Positions 1 through 9,230 of a DNA stretch of 64,000 nucleotides are shown here, piece by piece. The notes under the pieces are model-generated. The model saw only the letters and a program-made list of their open reading frames with translations, made no database searches and was not told where the DNA came from. Where the stretch lies: the NCBI GenBank assembly GCA_964016985.1, contig OZ024821.1, positions 15,363,211 through 15,427,210 of the forward strand. The letters are read 5' to 3'. Each line of letters opens with the position of its first letter. Position 1 is the first letter of the stretch. Source of the DNA: Anodontia alba. Its lineage: Eukaryota; Mollusca; Bivalvia; Lucinida; Lucinidae. A program made the position numbers and the translations under genes.

Positions 1-211
1 TAAGTAATGCATGACAGATTAGTTCCCCGGCGTACTGATGCTTTGCGTCAATGTTTTCTCGTAAAACTTTGCGATTTTGTTTACATAGAGCCCTACACAA
101 TTATTTACTTACCTCTACTCCTGTAACAAAGCCAGCACTCAAACACACATCTCTTATCTCGGTGTACGTTGGATTTTCTACAGCCTATAATGGTACAACA
201 TCAAATTATTA

Positions 212-432
212 CAATAGCTCCAATAATAGGGGATCTCGGGTAAATATTTTTTCTTATTTCTGCATGAAAACATTATGTTGTGGGCTCTCATTAGAAGTGC
301 CTTGCCGAGGCTTATTAAGAGAACATTACCCAGAATATATATTTTTGCGCAGAAATAAGAATGATATCCATACTTTTTTGCTTAAAAACAATAACAAAAA
401 AAAAAAACAAAAAAAAAACCCTGTAGCTATGT
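212..432. repeat. PAL-A foldback element, diverged copy
   Basis: Two arms of an imperfect palindrome meet near 305-312. The left arm carries TTTTTTCTTATTTCTGCATG and a GTGGGCTCTCATTAGAAG block; the right arm is a decayed reverse complement. The outer ends (ATAGCTCCAATAATAG and GTAGCTATG) match the PAL-A terminal repeat. The short ORF across it is an arm-pairing artefact. Confidence 0.65.
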
Positions 433-526
433 TTTTATAACTATAGAAAATAGGTTTAACATTCTTTATTAAGGTTTTTTTTTAGGTTTAGCAACCCTAG
501 TAGTCTGGGACACCAAAACTGGCCCC

Positions 527-752
527 GAGGTTTTAAAACTTTTTTCATGCTCTACTCAGCTGAGCATGAAATTTGTACTGCTAATAATTCTCAAATTACT
601 AATATTTGCAAATTCTTCCTTGCTAAACATAGCTGAGCATGAAAATTTCTCTGCTAATAAATATGAAAATGCCACAATAGATGGTATTTTCATATTTATT
701 AAAAGAGAAAATTTCATGCTCAGCTGAGTTGAGCATGAAGAGTTTTATAACT
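527..752. mobile_element. PAL-D foldback MITE-like element, copy 1
   Basis: Terminal inverted repeats of about 27 bp (545-571 and 713-739) carry TCAGCTGAGCATGAAAT, themselves partly palindromic. An internal hairpin, AAATATGAAAATGCC with its complement, lies in the right half. A second copy at 42370-42612 has the hairpin in the left half, so the two copies lie in opposite orientations. There is no coding capacity. Confidence 0.75.
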
Positions 753-759
753 ATTCCAA

Positions 760-2380
760 TGGAGCATGATTATTTGAATAAACTATCAATCACATTTCAA
801 CAGAAGGATCAATGTGAAATTTGGTGGAAATTGGCTAAGTGGTTTCTGAAGAATCATGATTTTATACATGTAAACAGCACAGTGGCAGGGAAATATAATA
901 AATATAAACCAGATGATGGCCATCTTAGATTTCCAATCAGAACAATTTTAACTACTGTTGATCTACAAGTCACTTCGATACTTTCAATATAAATGTATAT
1001 AGCCCATACAAATGGGGAAGCAAATTTGACCTTGGAGGTAAAAAGGTCAAATGTCAACACAAAACCATCATCTTAGCAATTTTGGTAGATCTCCTGTCCC
1101 CTATAATTTGTGCAAAGATTAGAGCCCAGGGATTATTTGATTATGGAGAAGAAGATTTGTAAAGGTTTTTACCATATATAGGCATGGCAGCCATTTTGAT
1201 CAATGGACCATGCCCATTTTAGCAATCTTTCATTCTCCTGCCCAAGGAGGCTTAGCATGAAATTTGAGCAACACTGGCCTGGAGGCTTCAGAGGAAAAGT
1301 CATTTGAAATTATCAACATTTTTTCCATACAAATGTATGGGGCCCATACAAATGCAAACAGAAGCAAGCTTGACCTCGCCGTAAAAAAGTTAAATGTCAA
1401 TGTATGACAATTACTTTAGCAACTTTGATAGACTGGCCGTTCCAGATGATATATGCAAAGATTCAGCCACAAGCAATCCTCGGTTTTAGAGAATAAGATT
1501 TTTAAATGTTTTTTTCCCATACAAATGCATAAGGAAGCAAACTTGACCTTGCCGTAAAAAGGTCAGATGTCAATGTACGACCATTATTTTTGCAAAGATT
1601 CAGCCCCAAAGCATCCTCGGTTCTAGAGAAGAAGATTTTGAAAGGTTTTTACCATATATGGGCATGGCAGCCATCTTGGTCCACGAACCTTGATCATTTT
1701 AGCAATCTTTTGTTCCCTCTATCTAAGGAGGCTCCATATGAAATTTGAGCAAAATTGGCCCAGAGGCTCCAGAGGAGTTGTTTGAAATTCTGAACATTTT
1801 CCCCATACAAATGCATAAGGAAGCAAAATTGACCTAACCGTAAAAAGGTCAAATGTCAATATACTACCATTATTTTAGCAATTTGGTAGCCCTCCCCTTC
1901 CTGATGATATATGCAAAGATTTAGCCATAAGGCACGCTCGGTTTTGGAGAAGAAGATTTTTAAAGGTTTTTCCCATACAAATGCATAGGGAAGCAAACTT
2001 GACCTTGCCATAAAAAGGTCAAACATCAACGTACGTCAATTCTTTTAGCAATTTTGGTAGACCTCCTGTCCCCGATGATTCCTGCAAAGGTTCAGCCCCA
2101 AGGCATTCTCGGTTCTGGAGAAGAAGGTTTTTAAATGTTTTTACCATATATGGGCATGGCAGCCATCTTGGTCAATTGACCACGACTATTTTAGCAATTT
2201 TTCATTCTCCCACCCTAAGGAGGCTCCATATGAAATTTGAGCAAAATTGGCTCAGCGGCTTCAGAGGAGAAGTTGTTTGAAAATGTTAACGAACGGACGC
2301 ACGGACAGACAGACGGATGTGCGACGGACGAAAAGTGATCACAATAGCTCATCCTGAGCATAGCTCAGGTGAGCTAAAAA
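760..2380. mobile_element. PRL-1 pearl-like tandem element with terminal hairpin
   Basis: Alternating modules recur. One carries CATACAAATGCATAAGGAAG, TTGACCTTGCCGTAAAAAGG and CTCGGTTCTGGAGAAGAAG. The other carries ACCATATATGGGCATGGC, GCCATCTTGGTC and GAGGCTCCATATGAAATTTG. About five module starts are visible (near 985, 1330, 1515, 1805 and 1975). The array ends in a GGACGGACG tract followed by a 32 bp hairpin at 2345-2376 (TAGCTCATCCTGAGC against GCTCAGGTGAGCTA). Tandem core plus terminal hairpin is the architecture of bivalve pearl elements, which have been linked to non-autonomous Helitron/Helentron elements; that assignment is inference. A related copy lies at 32660-33655. Confidence 0.7.
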
Positions 2381-2385
2381 AACAA

Positions 2386-2789
2386 ACCCTTATCAGGAGC
2401 TATCAATCTAAATGCTCTGAGACCCACAGATTCCATACCAGAAGAACTGTTAAGGATGAGTGTTTGACAGTGGCTGCACTAACTGTCAAAATCAGGAAGT
2501 CTCAGGACTTCCTAGCTCGCTGCTCCAATATCTGGAAGTCCTGTTGATCAAATTTTTTCACTCACTTTCAGAAATTCAACCTCAATATTCTTAAACTCTC
2601 ATTTATGGAGTAAAACCACCACTCTTAAGCTAAATAACACATAAATTCGTTTCAAAATTTTTGTTATAAATGACTAATATCTTTAAAAGTTGGGAGTCCC
2701 AGACTTCCTGGCATTGATTTTGGAAGTCTCAGGGTAGTTTTTGGGAGTCTCTGACTCCCAGACTTCCCTTAATGCAAGCACTGATTTAA
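2386..2789. other. Unassigned, with recurrent GGAAGTCTCAGACTTCC-type motifs
   Basis: No gene is visible. Short dyads of the form GGGAGTC-n-CAGACTTCC recur at about 2494-2515, 2690-2715 and 2725-2770, suggesting a decayed foldback repeat. Confidence 0.4.
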
Positions 2790-2965
2790 TGATAAATCTG
2801 GGATAATTTTCTCCAGTTTGCCATAAAACATATGTTGTAGGTACTCATTAGAAGTGCATTGATGAGATGCTTCTAATGACAGCCCACAACATAATGTTTT
2901 TATTGGAAAGTAAGAAAAATTATCCCAAAATTATCATCAAATACTCCCCCTTAACAACTCCCCTG
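2790..2965. repeat. PAL-A2 foldback element
   Basis: It has the PAL-A core (TTGTAGGTACTCATTAGAAG and complement). Its outer arms read GGGATAATTTTC and AATTATCCCAAAATTATC followed by ATCAAATACTCCCCCTTAAC, as in the copies at 51225-51415 and 58427-58612. Confidence 0.65.
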
Positions 2966-3126
2966 CCCACAGATTCTATACAAATGCAAATTATCACATT
3001 TACTCTAAATATCTGAGCACATTTCATGAGAACCTTCTGCTTACAACATTTCAATTTTTCCACATAAAACTCTAAACCCCTAGCCGCCTAGCAGAAGATT
3101 CAAATGAAATCACACATTAATTTCTG

Positions 3127-3155
<29 letters not shown>
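3127..3155. repeat. Poly-A tract (29 bp)
   Basis: An uninterrupted run of A with no recognisable retroelement attached on either side. Confidence 0.9.
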
Positions 3156-3158
<3 letters not shown>

Positions 3159-3293
3159 GAATTTTGCATGTTCCAATTCTAAATGTAGCTGCTCTTACAC
3201 AATTTTAAACATCTAATTAATGTCTTCTGATGACTAAAATGCTATTGTTGAAACATTAACATATCAAAACAGCCAAGTCCACTGTACCCATAC

Positions 3294-3487
3294 ATGTAGC
3301 TCTTGATAAGATGCTTTTTTCAATCCAAAACTATTGATAGTTTTTTCTTATTTCTGCACAAAAATGTGTTGTAGGTACTCATTAGAAGTGCCCTAGTGAG
3401 GCACTTCTAATGAGTACCACAACATTTATTTTCATGGAGAAATAAGGAAAACATTAACTGATACCCACACTTATCTAGACCTATGAC
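3294..3487. repeat. PAL-A foldback element
   Basis: The left end GTAGCTCTTGATAAGATGC, TTTTTTCTTATTTCTGCAC and the core GTAGGTACTCATTAGAAG are followed by the reverse complement arm ending CACTTATCTAGACCTATG. Confidence 0.75.
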
Positions 3488-3587
3488 TGTACCTTATCTT
3501 TTGGTATTCTGCGACCTTCCTTTACAGTCTTCTTACTGTTGATATAAGCTGGATATACACACACCCACCTGTTAATAAAAATGTTAA

Positions 3588-4322
3588 ACTATAATACCAT
3601 GCCATTATAGTGTTGTGAGCAGATAACTCTTTCAAACATTGACAAAACTTGCCCATTAGCAATCCCAAACAAGATCTCCTTCATAGCAATGCATGTACCA
3701 ACTTTGGTTAAAATCCCTTGATATTTACTCAAGTTATCGTCCGGGAACGAAAATATGGGCATGTCTCAGGTAGATAACTCCATCAAAATTTGATGAAATT
3801 TGCCCTTTAGCAATCCCAAACTAGATCTCCACAGTATTAATGCACATACCAAGTTTGGTGAAAATCCGTTGATGTTTACTCAAGTTATCACCCGGAAACA
3901 AAAATATGGGCGTGTCTCGGAAAGATAACTCCGTCAAAATCAGGGTTCTCACTAGGATTTTGAAAATTGCAGTAAAATGCTGTCGTCCAGAAAAAGTTGG
4001 AGTTTTACCATACTTTTCTATTGAGACTTTCTAAAAAGTTGGAGTCAGAAATGAAAAGTTGGAGTAACTTACTCCAAATCTGAGTTAATGAGAACTCTGA
4101 AAATTTAACAAAATTTGCCCATTAGCAATCTCAAACCTAGCATAATATCAATCTCCATAATATCAATGCACATACTGAGTTTGGTGAAAATCCATTGATG
4201 TTTACTCAAGTTATCATCCGAAAACGAAATACAGTCGGACGTACGACTGACGGAGGAAAGGATGCATGTCCAACATGAAACCATCATGCCCCACCACTAT
4301 TGTGTGGAGGGGCATAATAAAC
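3588..4322. mobile_element. PRL-2 pearl-like tandem element with terminal hairpin
   Basis: Units begin AGATAACTCCGTCAAAA and contain TTTGCCCATTAGCAATCCC, CTCAAGTTATCGTCCGG and AAAATATGGGCGTGTCTCGG. Their spacing is 151 bp (3620, 3771, 3922). The element starts with ATAATACCATGCCATTATAG and ends in a hairpin at 4286-4315 (ATGCCCC..GGGGCAT). The third unit is interrupted by another element at 3941-4099. The same family recurs at 61925-62665 with five units and a matching hairpin. Confidence 0.75.
3941..4099. mobile_element. Small MITE (159 bp) inserted in the PRL-2 array
   Basis: Ends are CAGGGTTCTCACTA and TTAATGAGAACTCTG, an inverted repeat starting CAG, flanked by the direct repeat AAAAT (3936-3940 and 4100-4104). 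Inside, AAAAGTTGGAGT occurs three times. The surrounding PRL-2 unit is contiguous once this segment is removed. The CAGGG end suggests a hAT-type element, but only 5 bp of flanking repeat can be seen. Confidence 0.7.
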
Positions 4323-4412
4323 ATAGGAGCTGCTACGTGAGAAAATGTACTGCCTGATATGTGTGCACAATGAAGACTCAAGTCAGCTTGCACATTCACA
4401 GTCTGATTACAT

Positions 4413-4609
4413 ACATGTAGCAACAGATAAGGCGCTGTTTTCGTCTGAAAAATGCTGATATCTTTCTTATTTCTCAATAAAAACATATGTTGTGGGTACT
4501 CATTAGAAGCGCCTTGGCGAGGCATTTCTAATGAGTACCCACAACATATGTATTCGTGGAGAAATAAGAAAAATATTATGTGGATACCCCCTCTTATCTG
4601 TAGATATGT
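4413..4609. repeat. PAL-A foldback element, well preserved
   Basis: Near-perfect arms run CATATGTTGTGGGTACTCAT through the centre near 4514-4521 to ATGAGTACCCACAACATATG. Outer ends are GTAGCAACAGATAAGGC and CTCTTATCTGTAGATATG. Overlapping ORFs on both strands are artefacts of the palindrome. Confidence 0.85.
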
Positions 4610-4829
4610 GATTAGAGTCCTCATTGTCTGCATGAAGAAACTTTGTACCCTTGGCTATCCAAAATATGCCAAGTTACCGTTCTGATCAGACTGTGCAGAT
4701 TGATGCTGGCTAATCAGAGCTGAAAAGATAATCAATTATCAGTCCTGCCAATGTGATCGATAATCGATAAGTAATCACTGAAGATTTGGTCATAATTTTA
4801 CCTGTCTGTCTGAGCATGACTCTTACCAT

Positions 4830-5040
4830 ATGTTATACTTTACTGTATGTATTTGGTCAGACAGGCCTGAGCAAACAGAGCAGACCTAGATGTGGCATTC
4901 AGCAAGGTCTACATTGTTTGCCACCCATCCAGCATTTTTTAACACAACATTGGGTAGTAAACTGTACTTGTTCAAATTTTAGATAAAGTATGGTAAGGAG
5001 TTAAGATGACTGAATACTAAGGGTAGATATGGTAAAGTAG
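4830..5040. repeat. PAL-G repeat copy
   Basis: It contains CAGACAGGCCTGAGCAAAC, then CAGACCTAGAT, then GTCTACATTGTTTGCCACCC and ATCCAGCATTTTTTAACAC, ending in GGTAAGGAGTTAAGATGACT. The same order is seen at 38370-38590 and 49600-49815. Confidence 0.7.
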
Positions 5041-5045
5041 CAGAC

Positions 5046-5604
5046 ACTGAAATCAAATGACTGACGTAGCAAATGTGTAACGATAATCATTTTGTGGAAT
5101 TTATCAATCAATTGTCCGATTAATTGTGCCAGCCATAGTGCAAATGCACCAGCTGATCTGAATCTTACAGGTTTTCTGACGTTGTAGCTAATAGATGACA
5201 CTAGTCATAACTTAAGATTTTTTTTTGACAAAAAGTTGTTGAGACACTTGTATTTTTTCTTAGACCAAAAATAATAAATGTCTTGTTTCCAGAAACATCT
5301 AAAAATTAACAAGGGTCAGTTGGTAGGGAAACTTTTTTTTTGTTTTAACTTTTTATATAGAAAATGTATAAAAGAATGTATGAAATTGATAAATGTTCTC
5401 TATGTGTTTCAAAAAAGTTTGAGTAGGGCCAAAAAAATCTGGGTCAGCAGGGTTTCCAGAAACACAACACTTTTTTGGCCTTATTTCTCCAAAAACACAT
5501 AGACTGTGAGTATTCTGATTCATTTACTATTAATGAGGCAATTCTAAACTAGTACATGTAACCTCAATATATCAGTTTCCAAGAGGAAACAGTCTTTTTT
5601 CGAT
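5046..5604. other. Unassigned AT-rich spacer
   Basis: No gene, exon or named repeat is recognised. ORFs here are short and lack family motifs. Confidence 0.5.
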
Positions 5605-5991
5605 TAATAATAATAATAATAATAATAGACTTTATTTCAAGAGGGTGACACATTTAGCAACAACTAATCTTCCATGAGGCCCTCACTAACTACAGGTATG
5701 TACATATACAGAAATTCACAAGGACATGCATTTAAACCTTAAACTACTAAAAAAAAAAAAAAAAAAAGAAAACATGTACATGTCTTTCATACATGATCTC
5801 ACATACCACAAACATATGTAATTGAGAGAAAAAAGATATACATGTACCAATTTATACATACACCATCTCTCACACTGTAAACATATGACAAACAAATGTG
5901 ATTGTGATGGAAAAAAAAAAAAAAAAAAAAAAAAAAAAACATAGGTATTTTTACAAAAATATTTTACATGGAAAATATATAGTGCTTATTT

Positions 5992-6660
5992 TCAAGGCTG
6001 ACTCGATGATGAACATTTCATCCATTTTATGCACTGTTTATGGAAAGAATCTACAGAGTCAGAATTTTTTAACCAGTTTGGTAGATTATTCCATATGACT
6101 GGCCCAGAGTAGATTAAACTTTGCTTGAAAATTTCTTTCTGTGGCCTTGGAGTGTGAAAATTTGATGTATTTACTGATCTAAGAGACAGAAGAGTCTCAT
6201 TTATAGGTCTGAAAGTGAACATTGCATTGATATAAGATGGTGTGATAGATTTTGAAATTTTATACATAAATTTTGCTTTTCTTAGAAATATTCTTTCATA
6301 AATGTTCAGAATTTTAAGGTCATTCATACTGCATGCAATGTCAGAATACTTATAATCTAAAATGATCTTTACAGCACGCTTTTGTAACCTGTGGATTCTG
6401 TCATGGTTAGAATGGACTGTTCCTCCCCATACTGTGGAACAGTAATCAATGTGGGGTTGAATGTATGTCTTATAAAATTGTACTCTATGTTCAAGGGATA
6501 AATAATCTTTCAATCTTGATAAAAGCCACAAGTTTGAAGAAATTTTCTTAGCAATGAACTGTGTATGGATTGACCATGTTAGATTATTATCTATATAGAT
6601 TCCAAGGACTTTGTCATTATCAATATTTTTTAAACTATCATTATTAAATGTTAAATTCAA
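5992..6660 (-). pseudogene. LINE ORF2, C-terminal segment (thumb/CTD), out of frame with the RT
   Basis: This 222-residue reading frame continues the reverse transcriptase polyprotein after the RT domain. It carries the conserved block LGIYIDNNLTWS, then IDYCSTVWGG and RLQKRAVKIIL, all typical of CR1/L2/Jockey-like C-terminal regions. It ends with a Ser-rich tail. It is in a different frame from the RT segment. A run of seven A on the sense strand near 6715-6721 (plus-strand T-run) is the likely site of a one-base insertion, because reading one frame over keeps sequence continuous with this segment. It is therefore part of ORF2, not a separate gene. Confidence 0.85.
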
Positions 6661-6667
6661 AATACTA

Positions 6668-8812
6668 TTATGTAAATGAAGGCTTTTCTGTGAAGTGGTG
6701 ATTAAAATTACTTTGGTTTTTTTCAGTATTTAAAAGCGTTCCATTAAGTTTACACCAAACAGAAAGTTTTTGTAAAGCCATCTGTAGATCTTGTTCAATG
6801 AAATGCTGCGAGTTGCTGATCTGATATATTGTGGTGTCATCCGCATAAAGATCCGTGAAAACATTATCTGTGTAAAGTGGTAAATCATTTATGAACATTA
6901 AAAATAACAAAGGTCCCAAAATTGTGCCTTGTGGTACACCACAAACAATATTTTCAGTTGTTGATTCAATATTATTAATGACAACTTTTTGTTTTCTGTT
7001 TAACAAATAAGAGGAAAACCAGAGAAGTGTTTCATCTGAGATTTTATAATGCCTGAGTTTTTTAAGCAAGAGTGTATGATCCACTAAATCAAAAGCCTTC
7101 CTAAAATCCACCATGACCATACCAATAATTTGGCCATTATTTATAGCTTCATGGAATTTATTGATCATCTGAAGAAGGGCAGTTTCACAGGAATGATTGG
7201 GCCTGAAACCAGATTGTGTTGAATGAAGTGCATTATGTGAGATCAAAAATGACATTAAAGTGTCATGAACATGCTTCTCCAATAGCTTGGATAAGACAGG
7301 AAGGACTGAAATAGGCCTATAATTGTTTGTATCATCCCTAGGGCCATTTTTGTGCAAAGGTCTTACTTTGCCTTCTTTCCATTTGTTTGGGAATGTAGAG
7401 TTAATTATGCTTTGGTTACAAATGTATGTTAAGTTATCTGAAATAAATGGTGCTGCTAGCTTTAATAATCTTGGCCCAATGTTATCCAAACCAGTAGATT
7501 TTGTGAGGTCGATATTTTTTAGATATTTTTCTACTTTTTCACAGGAGATATCTGGTATTGAAAAATAGGTGTCTGCAGGAATTTTTTCATTACAAAACTT
7601 CTGCAGCTTATCAAAATTGGAAGTCTCAATAGGTTCCTTGATTTTTGATGCTACTGTCACAAAAAATTTATTGAATTCATTAGCAATATCTTTTGGATTT
7701 TCAGTGACATTGTCACTGGTTTTAAGAGAAAATATGTCTGCACTCCCTTTCCATTTACTTGCCCCTATTTCCTTAAATAATTTCCATACACTTGCTGGAT
7801 TATTTGCATTTTCATTCAAAATTTCTGAGTACTGGTGCTTCTTAGACAGTTTAATCATACTGCATACTTTATTTCGCCAAATTTTGTATTGTTCATTATC
7901 ATTAATAGATTTATACCTTTCACATGTTCTTATTGCATCTATTATTTCCCCAGTAAGCCATTTTGGTTGTTGCTTACGTTTCACATGGTGCTGTTTCAAA
8001 GGGAGATGCTTGTCAGCAATGTCTAAAAACAATGATGACCAAGTTTCAACTGCTTCATTTGTGTCATCAAACATTTTAATGATGTCCCAAGGTATTGATT
8101 TTAAATCATTGCAAAATTCTTCTTCTTTAAAGTTTTTGAAAGACCAATATGATATGGTAAAATGAGATTTTTTAACAGCAGATGATGAATTAATTTTCCT
8201 TGTTACAAAAACAGGAAAATGATCACTTAAGCCTACAGTGGGTATATTTACTGTCATTATATTATTTGGAGTATTACAATATACGTGATCAATCAATGTT
8301 CTTGAATTATTTGTAACTCTAGTTGGAGACTCAATAATTTGTGTAAGGCCAAATGATTCCATATATTCAAGCCATGTTTTCTTTATATTTTCTTGTAACA
8401 GATCACGGTTTAAATCTCCCATCAGGTATACTTCTTTTTCACACTCCAATACCTTATCAAACTGATTCTCAAATAATTCATTCCACTGTACACCCTCATG
8501 AGGATGTCTATAAATTATACCAACAAGAAAAGTTTTGCTGCCTTTCAATAAAATTTCCAGCCACATACATTCAATATTGTCACACTCTAAATCAGATCTT
8601 CTCACACATTTAATGTCATCTTTTACATACAAAATTATTCCTCCACTTTGTTCAGGTCTATCAGTTGATATAATCCTGTCTCTGCGAAAAAGCTGAAAGT
8701 TCTTGATTTCAAAAAAGTTATTTGGATGGTTAGCATTCAGTTTACTCTCACTCAATCCTAACAACTGAATGTCATTTTCTGAACTGTTTAGCATTAAATC
8801 AATTTGTTCCAC
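6668..8812 (-). CDS. LINE ORF2: endonuclease-reverse transcriptase (central segment)
   Basis: This 714-residue frame encodes an APE-like (EEP) endonuclease followed by reverse transcriptase. Endonuclease landmarks are LSESKL (catalytic Glu 22), GIIYRHP (99-104), MGDLN (131-135), LIDHVY (173-178) and SDHFPV (196-201). RT landmarks are YRPISVLP (498-505), GFRPNHSCE (535-543), VDFRKAFD (568-575, first catalytic Asp), GVPQGTILGPLLF (625-637) and YADD (656-659, catalytic Asp pair). It would nick the target and reverse-transcribe the element RNA by target-primed reverse transcription in the nucleus. The first Met here is not the true start: the reading frame is continuous with the 8814-9158 segment after a one-base shift. 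It also breaks near residue 697. As sequenced it cannot make full-length ORF2, unless one or both shifts are sequencing errors in homopolymers. Confidence 0.93.
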   Translation of the reverse strand: MEQIDLMLNSSENDIQLLGLSESKLNANHPNNFFEIKNFQLFRRDRIISTDRPEQSGGIILYVKDDIKCVRRSDLECDNIECMWLEILLKGSKTFLVGIIYRHPHEGVQWNELFENQFDKVLECEKEVYLMGDLNRDLLQENIKKTWLEYMESFGLTQIIESPTRVTNNSRTLIDHVYCNTPNNIMTVNIPTVGLSDHFPVFVTRKINSSSAVKKSHFTISYWSFKNFKEEEFCNDLKSIPWDIIKMFDDTNEAVETWSSLFLDIADKHLPLKQHHVKRKQQPKWLTGEIIDAIRTCERYKSINDNEQYKIWRNKVCSMIKLSKKHQYSEILNENANNPASVWKLFKEIGASKWKGSADIFSLKTSDNVTENPKDIANEFNKFFVTVASKIKEPIETSNFDKLQKFCNEKIPADTYFSIPDISCEKVEKYLKNIDLTKSTGLDNIGPRLLKLAAPFISDNLTYICNQSIINSTFPNKWKEGKVRPLHKNGPRDDTNNYRPISVLPVLSKLLEKHVHDTLMSFLISHNALHSTQSGFRPNHSCETALLQMINKFHEAINNGQIIGMVMVDFRKAFDLVDHTLLLKKLRHYKISDETLLWFSSYLLNRKQKVVINNIESTTENIVCGVPQGTILGPLLFLMFINDLPLYTDNVFTDLYADDTTIYQISNSQHFIEQDLQMALQKLSVWCKLNGTLLNTEKNQSNFNHHFTEKPSFT

Positions 8813-8813
8813 T

Positions 8814-9158
8814 TTACTCTGAATTCCCTGGATGTTTAAGTGTCCCCATGTTGAAACCTTTTTTCTTAAGACCTAAATTCAGCATGCAATGGGCTCTCAT
8901 GGAAGGCAAATTTAAATCATGCACATTATTATTAGAAGATTGATCATGCATATTGTTTTCTATTGTAGCATTTTTATAAACAATGTTGTTTTCATAAGTT
9001 TCATCAAACAAGGTTGATAAGTTATAGTCACAGTCAGTTTGATCATAAAGTGTGGGTAAATCATAGTCATCATTATCATTGTTAGGTTCCACAGATTTGC
9101 TAATAAAGCTATTACATCTGCATTTTGAACCATTACAGTCACTACATATATCCACCAA
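8814..9158 (-). pseudogene. LINE ORF2, N-terminal segment
   Basis: This 114-residue frame starts 72 bp after the ORF1 stop codon. Residues 1-85 are Asn/Asp/Cys-rich and resemble nothing I recognise. Near its end the frame shifts: around a GGGG run at about 8848-8851, the alternative frame gives a GHLNIQG-type sequence, the usual beginning of CR1/L2 endonucleases, which then reads directly into the 6668-8812 segment. One extra G explains the break. The ORF2 start is therefore most likely the Met at 9158 or a nearby downstream Met. Confidence 0.75.
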
Positions 9159-9230
9159 TAAGTTGTATTTGTTTAATGAGAGAAAATTAGATTTAGAGCT
9201 CTGATTTCTTAAGGCACATTGGCCTTTTTC

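Noticed and set aside
51..440. 129-codon plus-strand ORF near the left edge
   Set aside because: It crosses a PAL-A copy and ends in a lysine run from poly-A; no motif.
4214..4685. Overlapping ORFs on both strands (139 and 77 codons), both encoding similar CGYSLE-type peptides
   Set aside because: They lie on a perfect palindrome, so both strands give similar peptides. The same peptide recurs at other PAL-A copies; there is no coding constraint.
7323..8165. Plus-strand ORFs of 81 and 198 codons
   Set aside because: They are the antisense shadow of LINE ORF2, which has all RT motifs on the minus strand.
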